A stretch of DNA of 64,000 bases from Colletes latitarsis (Eukaryota > Arthropoda > Insecta > Hymenoptera > Colletidae). Below the pieces are notes generated by a model, which saw only the letters and a program-made list of their open reading frames with translations, was not told where the DNA came from and did not search any database. The stretch covers positions 8,461,672 to 8,525,671 of the forward strand of contig NC_135134.1 in NCBI RefSeq assembly GCF_051014445.1, given 5' to 3'. Shown piece after piece: positions 1-11,540 of this stretch. Position numbers and translations under genes: made by a program. How positions within the stretch are numbered: the stretch's first letter is position 1; every line of letters starts with the position of its first letter.

Positions 1-3
1 TAA

Positions 4-15
4 TGTGGTACCACA
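4..15. other. 12-bp perfect palindrome TGTGGTACCACA, once per monomer
   Basis: The sequence equals its own reverse complement and contains a GGTACC (KpnI/Acc65I) site. It recurs in most monomers and is the most constant segment by eye. Single-base variants also occur, for example GTGGCACCAC near 6,348, 8,638, 10,400, 14,448, 18,494, 19,729 and 24,649; GTGGTGCCAC near 2,112 and 13,042; and GTGGTTCCAC near 45,779 and 51,942. A symmetric site of this size could bind a dimeric protein or form a small cruciform, but no binding protein can be named from the sequence. Confidence 0.85.
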
Positions 16-182
16 CTGAAACAGTCCATTAAACCTGGTTTCGATTAATATTTTAGTGGATTACACATGTTAGGTCTAGGTTAGGTCTGGGATTTGCCCT
101 CATCAGGGTCATATTTTCGCAGTATTAACATACATGTTGACCTGAGCGAGGGTTTTTCCTGCTTTGGATTACGTAGCAAAGT
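7..182 (+). repeat. Representative satellite monomer (GGTACC to GGTACC)
   Basis: This is one 176-bp unit, phased arbitrarily at the GGTACC site. In order it holds the palindrome core, a run around TTTCGATTAATATTTTAG, an ACATGT step, the 11-bp direct repeat at 70-91, CCCTCATCAGGGTCAT, a TTTCGCAGTATTAACATAC box, a T-rich tract near 152-158 and GGATTACGTAG leading into the next palindrome. It is an alpha-type monomer: its 3' part has GACCTGAGCGAGGG and it ends in GCAAAG instead of GTAATG. Natural unit boundaries cannot be defined because the variant signatures cross the chosen start point. Confidence 0.9.
70..91 (+). repeat. 11-bp internal direct repeat TTAGGTCTAGG / TTAGGTCTGGG
   Basis: Two adjacent 11-bp units differ by one base and are found at this place in the majority of monomers; common variants read GGCCTGGG or GGGATAGGTCTGGG. 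It is the only short tandem repeat inside the monomer. It has expanded to three units at 27,704-27,736 and 41,783-41,815, so it is prone to slippage or out-of-register exchange. Confidence 0.85.
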
Positions 183-511
183 GGTACCACACTAAAACGG
201 TCAATTAAACCTGGTATCGATCAATGTTTTAGAGGATAACGCAAGTTATGTCCGAGATAGGTCTGGCATTTGCCCTCATCAGGCTCATACTTTCGCGTTT
301 TCCACATACTTGTTGAAGAGATCCTGGTCTTTTTCTGGATTGGATCACGTAGTAATGTGGTACCACACTGAAGCAGTCCATTAATCCTGGTTTCGATCAA
401 TATTTTAGAGAATAATTCATGTTAGGTCTAGGTTAGGTCTGGGTTTTGCTCTCATCAGGCTCGTACTTTCGCATATTTCTCATACTTGATGGCCAGATTC
501 TGGGCTTTTTC
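120..511 (+). repeat. alpha-beta-gamma module, copy 1
   Basis: The module spans three monomers in a fixed order. Alpha has CAGTATTAACATAC, GACCTGAGCGAGGG and ends in GCAAAG. Beta has GGTATCGATCAATG, TTATGTCC-GATAGG and GAAGAGATCCTGGTC. Gamma has GAATAATTCATG, CAGGCTCGTAC and GATGGCCAGATTCTGGGC. Confidence 0.85.
237..248. other. TAAC-N4-GTTA inverted repeat, once per monomer
   Basis: TAACGCAAGTTA has TAAC and GTTA as reverse complements around a 4-base spacer. The arms persist while the spacer changes (GCAT, GCAA, ACAT) in most variants; the gamma monomers weaken the left arm to TAAT. It lies about 55 bp downstream of the palindrome. It may be a second symmetric contact site or may be chance; no function is known. 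Confidence 0.5.
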
Positions 512-2291
512 TGGTTTGCATCACGTAGTAATGTGGTACCACACTGAAACAGTCGATTAAACATGGTTTCGATCAATATTTTTGAGGACAACGCATGTTA
601 TGTCTAGGTTAGGCCTGGGATTTTCCCCCATCAGACTGATACTTTCGCATTCTTCACATACTTGTTGAACAGATCCTGGGTTTTTTTCTGGTTTGGATCA
701 GGTAGTAATGTGGTACCACACTGAAACGGTCAATTGAACCTGGTTTCGATTAATATTTTAGTGGATTACACATGTTAGGTCTAGGTTAGGTCTGGGATTT
801 GCCCTCATCAGGGTCATACTTTCGCAGTATTAACATACATGTTGACCTGGGCAAGGGTTTTTCTCTGCTTTGGATCACGTAGCAAAGTGGTACCACACTA
901 AAACGGTCAATTAAACCTGGTTTCGATCAATATTTTATAGGATAACGCAAGTTATGTCTGGGATACGTCTGGGATTTGCTCTCATCAGGCCCATACTTTC
1001 GCGTTTTTCACATACTTGTTGAAGAGATCCTGGGCTTTTTCTGGATTGGATCACGTAGTAATGTGGTACCACACTGAAACAGTCGATTAAACCTGGTTTC
1101 GATCAATATTTTTGGGGACAACGCATGTTAGGTCTAGGTTAGGCCTGGGATTTTCCCTCATCAGACTCATACTTTCGCATTCTTCATATACTTGTTGAAC
1201 AGATGCTGGGTTTTTTCTGCTTTGGATCACGTAGTAATGTGGTACCACTTTGAAACAGTCAATTAAACCTGGTTTCGATCAATATTTTAGAGGATAACGC
1301 AAGTTAGGTCTGGGACAGGTCTGGGATCTGCCATCATCAGGGTCATTCTTTCGCAGTTTTAACATACATGTTGAACAGATCCCTGGATTTTGCTGGTTTG
1401 GATCACGTAGTAATGTGGTACCACACTGAAACAGTCAATTAAACCTGGTTTCCATCAATATTTTTGAGGATAACGCATGTTAGGTCAAGGTTAGGCCTGG
1501 GACTTGCCAACATCAGACTCATGCTTTCGCATTCTTCACATACTTGTTGAACAGGTGCTGGGTTTTTTCTGGTTTGGAACACGTAGTAATGTGGTACCAC
1601 ACTGAAACACTCCATTAAACCTGGTTTCGATCAATATTTTAGACGATAACGCATGCTATGTCTAGGTTAGGCCTGGGATTTGCCCACATCAGACTCATAC
1701 TTTCGCATACTTCACATACTTGTTGAACAGATCCTGGGTTTTTTTCTGGTTTCGATCACGTAGTAATGTGGTACCACACTGAAACGGTAAATTGAACCTG
1801 GTTTCGAATAATATTTTAGTGGATAACACATGTTAGGTCTAGGTAAGGTCTGGGATTTGCCCTCATCAGGGTCATACTTTCGCAGTTTTAGCATACATGT
1901 TGAACATATCCCTGGATTTTGCTGGTTTGGATCACGTAGTAATGTGGTACCACACTGAAACGGTCAATTAAACCTGGTTTCCATCAATATTGTTGAGGAT
2001 AACGCATGATAGGTCTAGGTTAGGCCTGGGACATGCCAACATCAGACTCATGCTTTCGCATTCTTCACATACTTGTTTAACAGATGCTGGGTTTTTTCTG
2101 GTTTGGACCACGTAGTAATGTGGTGCCACACTGAAACAGACCATTAAACCTGGTTTCGATTAATATTTTAGTTGATAACACATGTTAGGTCTAGGTTAGG
2201 TCTGGGATTTGCCCTCATCAGGGTCATACTTTCGCAGTTTTAACATACATGTTGAACAGATCCCTGTATTTTGCTGGCTTGGATCACGTAG

Positions 2292-4405
2292 TAATGTGGT
2301 ACCACACTGAAACAGTCCATTAAACCTGGTTTCGATTAATATTTTAGTGGATTACACATGTTAGGTCTAGGTTAGGTCTGGGATTTGCCCTCATCAGGGT
2401 CATATTTTCGCAGTATTAACATACATGTTGACCTGAGCGAGGGTTTTTCCTGCTTTGGATTACGTAGCAAAGTGGTACCACACTAAAACGGTCAATTAAA
2501 CCTGGTATCGATCAACGTTTTAGAGGATAACGCAAGTTATGTCCGAGATAGGTCTGGCATTTGCCCTCATCAGGCTCATACTTTCGCGTTTTCCACATAC
2601 TTGTTGAAGAGATCCTGGTCTTTTTCTGGTTTGGATCACGTAGTAATGTGGTACCACACTGAAGCTGTCCATTAAGCCTGGTTTCGATCAATATTTTAGA
2701 GAATAATTCATGTTAGGTCTAGATTAGGTCTGGGATTTGCTCTCATCAGGCTCGTACTTTCGCATATTTCGCATACTTGATGGCCAGATTCTGGGCTTTT
2801 TCTGGTTTGGATCACGTAGTAATGTGGTACCACACTGAAACAGTCGATTAAACATGGTTTCGATCAATATTTTTGAGGACAACGCATGTTATGTCTAGGT
2901 TAGGCCTGGGATTTTCCCCCATCAGACTGATACTTTCGCATTCTTCACATACTTGTTGAACAGATCCTGGGCTTTTTCTGCTTTGGATCACATAGTAATG
3001 TGGTACCACTTTGAAACAGTCAATTAAACCTGGTTTCGATCAATATTTTAGAGGATAACGCAAGTTAGGTCTGGGACAGGTCTGGGATCTGCCATCATCA
3101 GGGTCATTCTTTCGCAGTTTTAACATACATGTTGAACAGATCCCTGGATTTTGCTGGTTTGGATCACGTAGTAATGTGGTACCACACTGAAACAGTCAAT
3201 TAAACCTGGTTTCCATCAATATTTTTGAGGATAACGCATGTTAGGTCAAGGTTAGGCCTGGGACTTGCCAACATCAGACTCATGCTTTCGCATTCTTCAC
3301 ATACTTGTTGAACAGGTGCTGGGTTTTTTCTGGTTTGGAACACGTAGTAATGTGGTACCACACTGAAACACTCCATTAAACCTGGTTTCGATCAATATTT
3401 TAGACGATAACGCATGCTATGTCTAGGTTAGGCCTGGGATTTGCCCACATCAGACTCATACTTTCGCATACTTCACATACTTGTTGAACAGATCCTGGGT
3501 TTTTTTCTGGTTTCGATCACGTAGTAATGTGGTACCACACTGAAACGGTCAATTGAACCTGGTTTCGAATAATATTTTAGTGGATTACACATGTTAGGTC
3601 TAGGTTAGGCCTGGGACTTGCCAACATCAGACTCATGCTTTCGCATTCTTCACATACTTGTTGAACAGGTGCTGGGTTTTTTCTTGTTTGGAACACGTAG
3701 TAATGTGGTACCACACTGAAACACTCCATTAAACCTGGTTTCGATCAATATTTTAGACGATAACGCATGCTATGTCTAGGTTAGGCCTGGGATTTGCCCA
3801 CATCAGACTCATACTTTCGCATACTTCACATACTTGTTGAACAGATCCTGGGTTTTTTTCTGGTTTCGATCACGTAGTAATGTGGTACCACACTGAAACG
3901 GTAAATTGAACCTGGTTTCGAATAATATTTTAGTGGATAACACATGTTAGGTCTAGGTAAGGTCTGGGATTTGCCCTCAGCAGGGTCATACTTTCGCAGT
4001 TTTAGCATACATGTTGAACATATCCCTGGATTTTGCTGGTTTGGATCACGTAGTAATGTGGTACCACACTGAAACGGTCAATTAAACCTGGTTTCCATCA
4101 ATATTGTTGAGGATAACGCATGATAGGTCTAGGTTAGGCCTGGGACATGCCAACATCAGACTCATGCTTTCGCATTCTTCACATACTTGTTTAACAGATG
4201 CTGGGTTTTTTCTGGTTTGGACCACGTAGTAATGTGGTGCCACACTGAAACAGACCATTAAACCTGGTTTCGATTAATATTTTAGTTGATAACACATGTT
4301 AGGTCTAGGTTAGGTCTGGGATTTGCCCTCATCAGGGTCATACTTTCGCAGTTTTAACATACATGTTGAACAGATCCCTGTATTTTGCTGGCTTGGATCA
4401 CGTAG
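2292..4405 (+). repeat. HOR-A unit 2 (12 monomers, 2,114 bp)
   Basis: It starts with the same alpha-beta-gamma module as unit 1. It then joins the monomer with GGTACCACTTTG, which in unit 1 lies near 1,240, so intervening monomers are missing. Near 3,580-3,780 two monomers are repeated relative to unit 1. About 1.5 kb (1,483-3,006) matches 3,597-5,120 at a 2,114-bp offset with rare substitutions. Confidence 0.8.
2411..2802 (+). repeat. alpha-beta-gamma module, copy 2
   Basis: Same order and signatures as 120-511, 392 bp, with ATCGATCAACG in beta. Confidence 0.85.
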
Positions 4406-4524
4406 TAATGTGGTACCACACTGAAACAGTCCATTAAACCTGGTTTCGATTAATATTTTAGTGGATTACACATGTTAGGTCTAGGTTAGGTCTGGGATTT
4501 GCCCTCATCAGGGTCATATTTTCG

Positions 4525-4916
4525 CAGTATTAACATACATGTTGACCTGAGCGAGGGTTTTTCCTGCTTTGGATTACGTAGCAAAGTGGTACCACACTAA
4601 AACGGTCAATTAAACCTGGTATCGATCAACGTTTTAGAGGATAACGCAAGTTATGTCCGAGATAGGTCTGGCATTTGCCCTCATCAGGCTCATACTTTCG
4701 CGTTTTCCACATACTTGTTGAAGAGATCCTGGTCTTTTTCTGGATTGGATCACGTAGTAATGTGGTACCACACTGAAGCTGTCCATTAAGCCTGGTTTCG
4801 ATCAATATTTTAGAGAATAATTCATGTTAGGTCTAGGTTAGGTCTGGGATTTGCTCTCATCAGGCTCGTACTTTCGCATATTTCGCATACTTGATGGCCA
4901 GATTCTGGGCTTTTTC
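4525..4916 (+). repeat. alpha-beta-gamma module, copy 3
   Basis: Same as 2,411-2,802, at the start of HOR-A unit 3; beta ends in CTGGATTGG as in copy 1. Confidence 0.85.
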
Positions 4917-6679
4917 TGGTTTGGATCACGTAGTAATGTGGTACCACACTGAAACAGTCGATTAATCATGGTTTCGATCAATATTTTTGAGGACAACGCA
5001 TGTTATGTCTAGGTTAGGCCTGGGATTTTCCCCCATCAGACTGATACTTTCGCATTCTTCACATACTTGTTGAACAGATCCTGGGCTTTTTCTGCTTTGG
5101 ATCACATAGTAATGTGGTACCACTCTGAAACAGTTTATTAAACCTGGTTTCGATTAATATTTTAGTGGATTACACATGTTAGGTCTAGGTTAGGTCTGGG
5201 ATTTGCCCTCATCAGGGTCATACTTTCGCAGTATTAACATACATGTTGACCTGGGCAAGGGTTTTTCTCTGCTTTGGATCACGTAGCAAAGTGGTACCAC
5301 ACTAAAACAGTCAATTACGCCTGGTTTCGATCAATATTTTATAGGATAACGCAAGTTATGTCTGGGATACGTCTGGGATTTGCTCTCATCAGGCCCATAC
5401 TTTCGCGTTTTTCACATACTTGTTGAAGAGATCCTGGGCTTTTTCTGGATTGGATCACGTAGTAATGTGGTACCACACTGAAACAGTCGATTAAACCTGG
5501 TTTCGATCAATATTTTTGGGGACAACGCATGTTAGGTCTAGGTTAGGCCTGGGATTTTCCCTCATCAGACTCATACTTTCGCATTCTTCATATACTTGTT
5601 GAACAGATGCTGGGTTTTTTCTGCTTTGGATCACGTAGTAATGTGGTACCACTTTGAAACAGTCAATTAAACCTGGTTTCGATCAATATTTTAGAGGATA
5701 ACGCAAGTTAGGTCTGGGACAGGTCTGGGATCTGCCATCATCAGGGTCATTCTTTCGCAGTTTTAACATACATGTTGAACAGATCCCTGGATTTTGCTGG
5801 TTTGGATCACGTAGTAATGTGGTACCACACTGAAACAGTCAATTAAACCTGGTTTCCATCAATATTTTTGAGGATAACGCATGTTAGGTCAAGGTTAGGC
5901 CTGGGACTTGCCAACATCAGACTCATGCTTTCGCATTCTTCACATACTTGTTGAACAGGTGCTGGGTTTTTTCTGGTTTGGAACACGTAGTAATGTGGTA
6001 CCACACTGAAACACTCCATTAAACCTGGTTTCGATCAATATTTTAGACGATAACGCATGCTATGTCTAGGTTAGGCCTGAGATTTGCCCACATCAGACTC
6101 ATACTTTCGCATACTTCACATACTTGTTGAACAGATCCTGGGTTTTTTTCTGGTTTCGATCACGTAGTAATGTGGTACCACACTGAAACGGTCAATTGAA
6201 CCTGGTTTCGAATAATATTTTAGTGGATTACACATGTTAGGTCTAGGTTAGGTCTGGGATTTGCCCTCATCAGGGTCATACTTTCGCAGTTTTAACATAC
6301 ACGTTGAACAGATCCCTGGATTTTGCTGGTTTGGATCACGTAGTAATGTGGCACCACACTGAAACAGTCAATTAAACATGGTTTCCATCAATATTTTTGA
6401 GAATAACGCATGTTAGGACTAGGTTAGGCCTGGGATTTGCCCACATCAGACTCATACTGTTGCATTCTTCACATACTTGTTGAAGAGATCCTGGTCTTTT
6501 TCTGGATTGAATTACGTAGTAATGTGGTACCACACTGAAACAGTCCATTAAACCTGGTTTCGATCAGTATTTTAGAGAATAATTCATGTTAGGTCTAGGT
6601 TAGGTCTGGGATTTGCTCTCATCAGGCACGTACTTTCGCATATTTCTCATACTTGATGGCCAGATTCTGGGCTTTTTCT

Positions 6680-7005
6680 GGTTTGGATCACGTACTAATG
6701 TGGTACCACACTGAAACATTCAATTAAATCTGGTCTCGATAAATATTTTAGAGGATAACGCATGTTAGGTCAGGGTTAGGTCTAGGATTTGCCCTCAGCG
6801 GGCTCATACTAACGCATATTTCTCATACTTGATGGCTAGATCCTGGGCTTTTTCTGGATTGGATCAGGTAGTAATGTGGTACCACACTGAAACTGTCGAT
6901 TAAACCTGGTTTCGATCATTATTTTTGAGGATAAGGCATGTTAGGTCTTGGTTGGGCCTGGGATTTGCCCTCATCAGACACATACTTCCGCATTCTCCAC
7001 ATACT
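6680..7005 (+). repeat. Right-type island in domain A
   Basis: About 325 bp match 43,644-43,969 (offset 36,964 bp, 210 monomers) and 50,160-50,485 almost base for base. Shared rare features are CGTACTAATG, CATTCAATTAAATCTGG, CCTCAGCGGGCTCATACTAA (the 50-kb copy has CAGCGGACTC), the GGATCAGGTAG end and GGATAAGGCATG. Flanking monomers are of the ordinary domain A kinds. It looks like a transferred or conserved fragment of the domain G set. Confidence 0.85.
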
Positions 7006-7215
7006 TGTTGAAGAGATCCTGGTCTTTTTCTGGATTGGATCACGTAGTAATGTGGTACCACACTGAAGCAGTCCATTAAGCCTGGTTTCGATCAATATTT
7101 TAGAGAATAATTCATGTTAGGTCTAGGTTAGGTCTGGGATTTGCTCTCATCAGGCTCGTACTTTCGCATATTTCGCATACTTGATGGCCAGATTCTGGGC
7201 TTTTTCTGGTTTGGA

Positions 7216-8977
7216 TCACGTAGTAATGTGGTACCACACTGAAACAGTCGATTAAACATGGTTTCGATCAATATTTTTGAGGACAACGCATGTTATGTCT
7301 AGGTTAGGCCTGGGATTTTCCCCCATCAGACTGATACTTTCGCATTCTTCACATACTTGTTGAACAGATCCTGGGCTTTTTCTGCCTTGGATCACATAGT
7401 AATGTGGTACCACTCTGAAACAGTTTATTAAACCTGGTTTCGATTAATATTTTAGTGGATTACACATGTTAGGTCTAGGTTAGGTCTGGGATTTGCCCTC
7501 ATCAGGGTCATACTTTCGCAGTATTAACATACATGTTGACCTGGGCAAGGGTTTTTCTCTGCTTTGGATCACGTAGCAAAGTGGTACCACACTAAAACAG
7601 TCAATTACGCCTGGTTTCGATCAATATTTTATAGGATAACGCAAGTTATGTCTGGGATACGTCTGGGATTTGCTCCCATCAGGCCCATACTTTCGCGTTT
7701 TTCACATACTTGTTGAAGAGATCCTGGGCTTTTTCTGGATTGGATCACGTAGTAATGTGGTACCACACTGAAACAGTCGATTAAACCTGGTTTCGATCAA
7801 TATTTTTGGGGACAACGCATGTTAGGTCTAGGTTAGGCCTGGGATTTTCCCTCATCAGACTCATACTTTCGCATTCTTCATATACTTGTTGAACAGATGC
7901 TGGGTTTTTTCTGCTTTGGATCACGTAGTAATGTGGTACCACTTTGAAACAGTCAATTAAACCTGGTTTCGATCAATATTTTAGAGGATAACGCAAGTTA
8001 GGTCTGGGACAGGTCTGGGATCTGCCATCATCAGGGTCATTCTTTCGCAGTTTTAACATACATGTTGAACAGATCCCTGGATTTTGCTGGTTTGGATCAC
8101 GTAGTAATGTGGTACCACACTGAAACAGTCAATTAAACCTGGTTTCCATCAATATTTTTGAGGATAACGCATGTTAGGTCAAGGTTAGGCCTGGGACTTG
8201 CCAACATCAGACTCATGCTTTCGCATTCTTCACATACTTGTTGAACAGGTGCTGGGTTTTTTCTGGTTTGGAACACGTAGTAATGTGGTACCACACTGAA
8301 ACACTCCATTAAACCTGGTTTCGATCAATATTTTAGACGATAACGCATGCTATGTCTAGGTTAGGCCTGGGATTTGCCCACATCAGACTCATACTTTCGC
8401 ATACTTCACATACTTGTTGAACAGATCCTGGGTTTTTTTCTGGTTTCGATCACGTAGTAATGTGGTACCACACTGAAACGGTCAATTGAACCTGGTTTCG
8501 AATAATATTTTAGTGGATTACACATGTTAGGTCTAGGTTAGGTCTGGGATTTGCCCTCATCAGGGTCATACTTTCGCAGTTTTAACATACACGTTGAACA
8601 GATCCCTGGATTTTGCTGGTTTGGATCACGTAGTAATGTGGCACCACACTGAAACAGTCAATTAAACATGGTTTCCATCAATATTTTTGAGAATAACGCA
8701 TGTTAGGACTAGGTTAGGCCTGGGATTTGCCCACATCAGACTCATACTGTTGCATTCTTCACATACTTGTTGAAGAGATCCTGGTCTTTTTCTGGATTGA
8801 ATTACGTAGTAATGTGGTACCACACTGAAACAGTCCATTAAACCTGGTTTCGATCAGTATTTTAGAGAATAATTCATGTTAGGTCTAGGTTAGGTCTGGG
8901 ATTTGCTCTCATCAGGCACGTACTTTCGCATATTTCTCATACTTGATGGCCAGATTCTGGGCTTTTTCTGGTTTGGA
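7216..8977 (+). repeat. 10-monomer HOR, tandem copy 1 (1,762 bp)
   Basis: It is followed directly by a second copy at an offset of exactly 1,762 bp. Diagnostic bases are shared by both copies and not by the related block at 5,106-6,680: CTGCCTTGG near 7,384 (CTGCTTTGG there) and TGCTCCCATC near 7,671 (TGCTCTCATC there). I found no difference in the stretches compared. The exact breakpoint can slide within about 7,170-7,250 because of monomer homology. Confidence 0.9.
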
Positions 8978-10739
8978 TCACGTAGTAATGTGGTACCACA
9001 CTGAAACAGTCGATTAAACATGGTTTCGATCAATATTTTTGAGGACAACGCATGTTATGTCTAGGTTAGGCCTGGGATTTTCCCCCATCAGACTGATACT
9101 TTCGCATTCTTCACATACTTGTTGAACAGATCCTGGGCTTTTTCTGCCTTGGATCACATAGTAATGTGGTACCACTCTGAAACAGTTTATTAAACCTGGT
9201 TTCGATTAATATTTTAGTGGATTACACATGTTAGGTCTAGGTTAGGTCTGGGATTTGCCCTCATCAGGGTCATACTTTCGCAGTATTAACATACATGTTG
9301 ACCTGGGCAAGGGTTTTTCTCTGCTTTGGATCACGTAGCAAAGTGGTACCACACTAAAACAGTCAATTACGCCTGGTTTCGATCAATATTTTATAGGATA
9401 ACGCAAGTTATGTCTGGGATACGTCTGGGATTTGCTCCCATCAGGCCCATACTTTCGCGTTTTTCACATACTTGTTGAAGAGATCCTGGGCTTTTTCTGG
9501 ATTGGATCACGTAGTAATGTGGTACCACACTGAAACAGTCGATTAAACCTGGTTTCGATCAATATTTTTGGGGACAACGCATGTTAGGTCTAGGTTAGGC
9601 CTGGGATTTTCCCTCATCAGACTCATACTTTCGCATTCTTCATATACTTGTTGAACAGATGCTGGGTTTTTTCTGCTTTGGATCACGTAGTAATGTGGTA
9701 CCACTTTGAAACAGTCAATTAAACCTGGTTTCGATCAATATTTTAGAGGATAACGCAAGTTAGGTCTGGGACAGGTCTGGGATCTGCCATCATCAGGGTC
9801 ATTCTTTCGCAGTTTTAACATACATGTTGAACAGATCCCTGGATTTTGCTGGTTTGGATCACGTAGTAATGTGGTACCACACTGAAACAGTCAATTAAAC
9901 CTGGTTTCCATCAATATTTTTGAGGATAACGCATGTTAGGTCAAGGTTAGGCCTGGGACTTGCCAACATCAGACTCATGCTTTCGCATTCTTCACATACT
10001 TGTTGAACAGGTGCTGGGTTTTTTCTGGTTTGGAACACGTAGTAATGTGGTACCACACTGAAACACTCCATTAAACCTGGTTTCGATCAATATTTTAGAC
10101 GATAACGCATGCTATGTCTAGGTTAGGCCTGGGATTTGCCCACATCAGACTCATACTTTCGCATACTTCACATACTTGTTGAACAGATCCTGGGTTTTTT
10201 TCTGGTTTCGATCACGTAGTAATGTGGTACCACACTGAAACGGTCAATTGAACCTGGTTTCGAATAATATTTTAGTGGATTACACATGTTAGGTCTAGGT
10301 TAGGTCTGGGATTTGCCCTCATCAGGGTCATACTTTCGCAGTTTTAACATACACGTTGAACAGATCCCTGGATTTTGCTGGTTTGGATCACGTAGTAATG
10401 TGGCACCACACTGAAACAGTCAATTAAACATGGTTTCCATCAATATTTTTGAGAATAACGCATGTTAGGACTAGGTTAGGCCTGGGATTTGCCCACATCA
10501 GACTCATACTGTTGCATTCTTCACATACTTGTTGAAGAGATCCTGGTCTTTTTCTGGATTGAATTACGTAGTAATGTGGTACCACACTGAAACAGTCCAT
10601 TAAACCTGGTTTCGATCAGTATTTTAGAGAATAATTCATGTTAGGTCTAGGTTAGGTCTGGGATTTGCTCTCATCAGGCACGTACTTTCGCATATTTCTC
10701 ATACTTGATGGCCAGATTCTGGGCTTTTTCTGGTTTGGA
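8978..10739 (+). repeat. 10-monomer HOR, tandem copy 2 (1,762 bp)
   Basis: This is the downstream partner of 7,216-8,977, sharing its private substitutions. After it the sequence leaves the pattern: GTCAATTAAG at about 10,770 where a third copy would read GTCGATTAAAC. Its 3' part is also the source-like match of domain C (18,635-20,300; offset 9,504 then 9,328 bp). Confidence 0.9.
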
Positions 10740-11540
10740 TCACGTAGTAATGTGGTACCACACTGAAACAGTCAATTAAGCCTGGTTTCCATCAATATTT
10801 TTGAGGATAACGCATGTTATGTCTAGGTTAGGCCTGGGAATTGCCCACATCAGACTCATACTATCGCATACTTCACATACTTGTTGAACAGATCCTGGGT
10901 TTTTTCTGGTGTGGATCACGTAGTAATGTGGTACCACACTGAAACAGTCCATTAAACCTGGTTTCGATCAATGTTATAGAGGATAACGCAAGTTATGTCC
11001 GGGATAGGTCTGGGATTTGCCCTCATCAGGGTCATACTTTCGCAGTTTTAGCATACATGTTGAACATATCCCTGGATTTTGCTGGTTTGGATCACGTAGT
11101 AATGTGGTACCACACTGAAACGGTCAATTAAACCTGGTTTCCATCAATATTGTTGAGGATATCGCATGTTAGGTCTAGGTTAGGCCTGGGACATGCCAAC
11201 ATCAGACTCATGCTTTCGCATTCTTCACATACTTGTTTAACAGATGCTGGGTTTTTTCTGGTTTGGACCACGTAGTAATGTGGTGCCACACTGAAACAGA
11301 CCATTAAACCTGGTTTCGATTAATATTTTAGTTGATAACACATGTTAGGTCTAGGTTAGGTCTGGGATTTGCCCTCATCAGGGTCATACTTTCGCAGTTT
11401 TAACATACATGTTGAACAGATCCCTGTATTTTGCTGGCTTGGATCACGTAGTAATGTGGTACCACACTGAAACAGTCCATTAAACCTGGTTTCGATTAAT
11501 ATTTTAGTGGATTACACATGTTAGGTCTAGGTTAGGTCTG

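Larger units (their letters stand above)
1..2291 (+). repeat. HOR-A unit 1 (13 monomers)
   Basis: The 5' 681 bp recur at 2,292 and 4,406 with few substitutions, for example ATCGATCAATG here and ATCGATCAACG in the other two. Its middle part (about 712-1,800) matches 5,116-6,204 at an offset of 4,404 bp, 25 monomers. The left end may continue outside the window. Confidence 0.8.
4406..7215 (+). repeat. HOR-A unit 3, extended by foreign-type monomers
   Basis: It begins like units 1 and 2 (4,406-5,119) and continues with the block matching 712-1,800. From about 6,680 to 7,005 it contains monomers otherwise seen only in domain G. A gamma monomer then leads back to the marker monomer at 7,246. Confidence 0.75.
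1..10740 (+). repeat. Domain A: HOR series of 13, 12, 13 and 10 monomers
   Basis: A marker monomer with AGTCGATTAAACATGG (one copy has AATCATGG) recurs at 551, 2,842, 4,956, 7,246 and 9,008, giving steps of 2,291, 2,114, 2,290 and 1,762 bp, or 13, 12, 13 and 10 monomers. Matching blocks are 1-681 with 2,292-2,972; 1,483-3,006 with 3,597-5,120; 712 to about 1,800 with 5,116 to about 6,204; and 5,106 to about 6,680 with 7,396 to about 8,970. The copies differ by whole monomers gained or lost and by a few substitutions. There is no gene. Confidence 0.9.

Noticed and set aside
40..57. CENP-B box
   Set aside because: TTCGATCAATATTTT fits the first half of TTCGNNNNANNCGGG, but the CGGG half is TTTT in the monomers. 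I found no complete match in those examined.
70..91. True telomeric repeat tract
   Set aside because: Only two, rarely three, degenerate 11-bp units occur per monomer; there is no run of plain TTAGG or TTAGGG.
145..165. T-tract after TGGG as a bacterial-type terminator
   Set aside because: The T-run is part of every monomer, lacks a stable stem upstream and is not near any gene.
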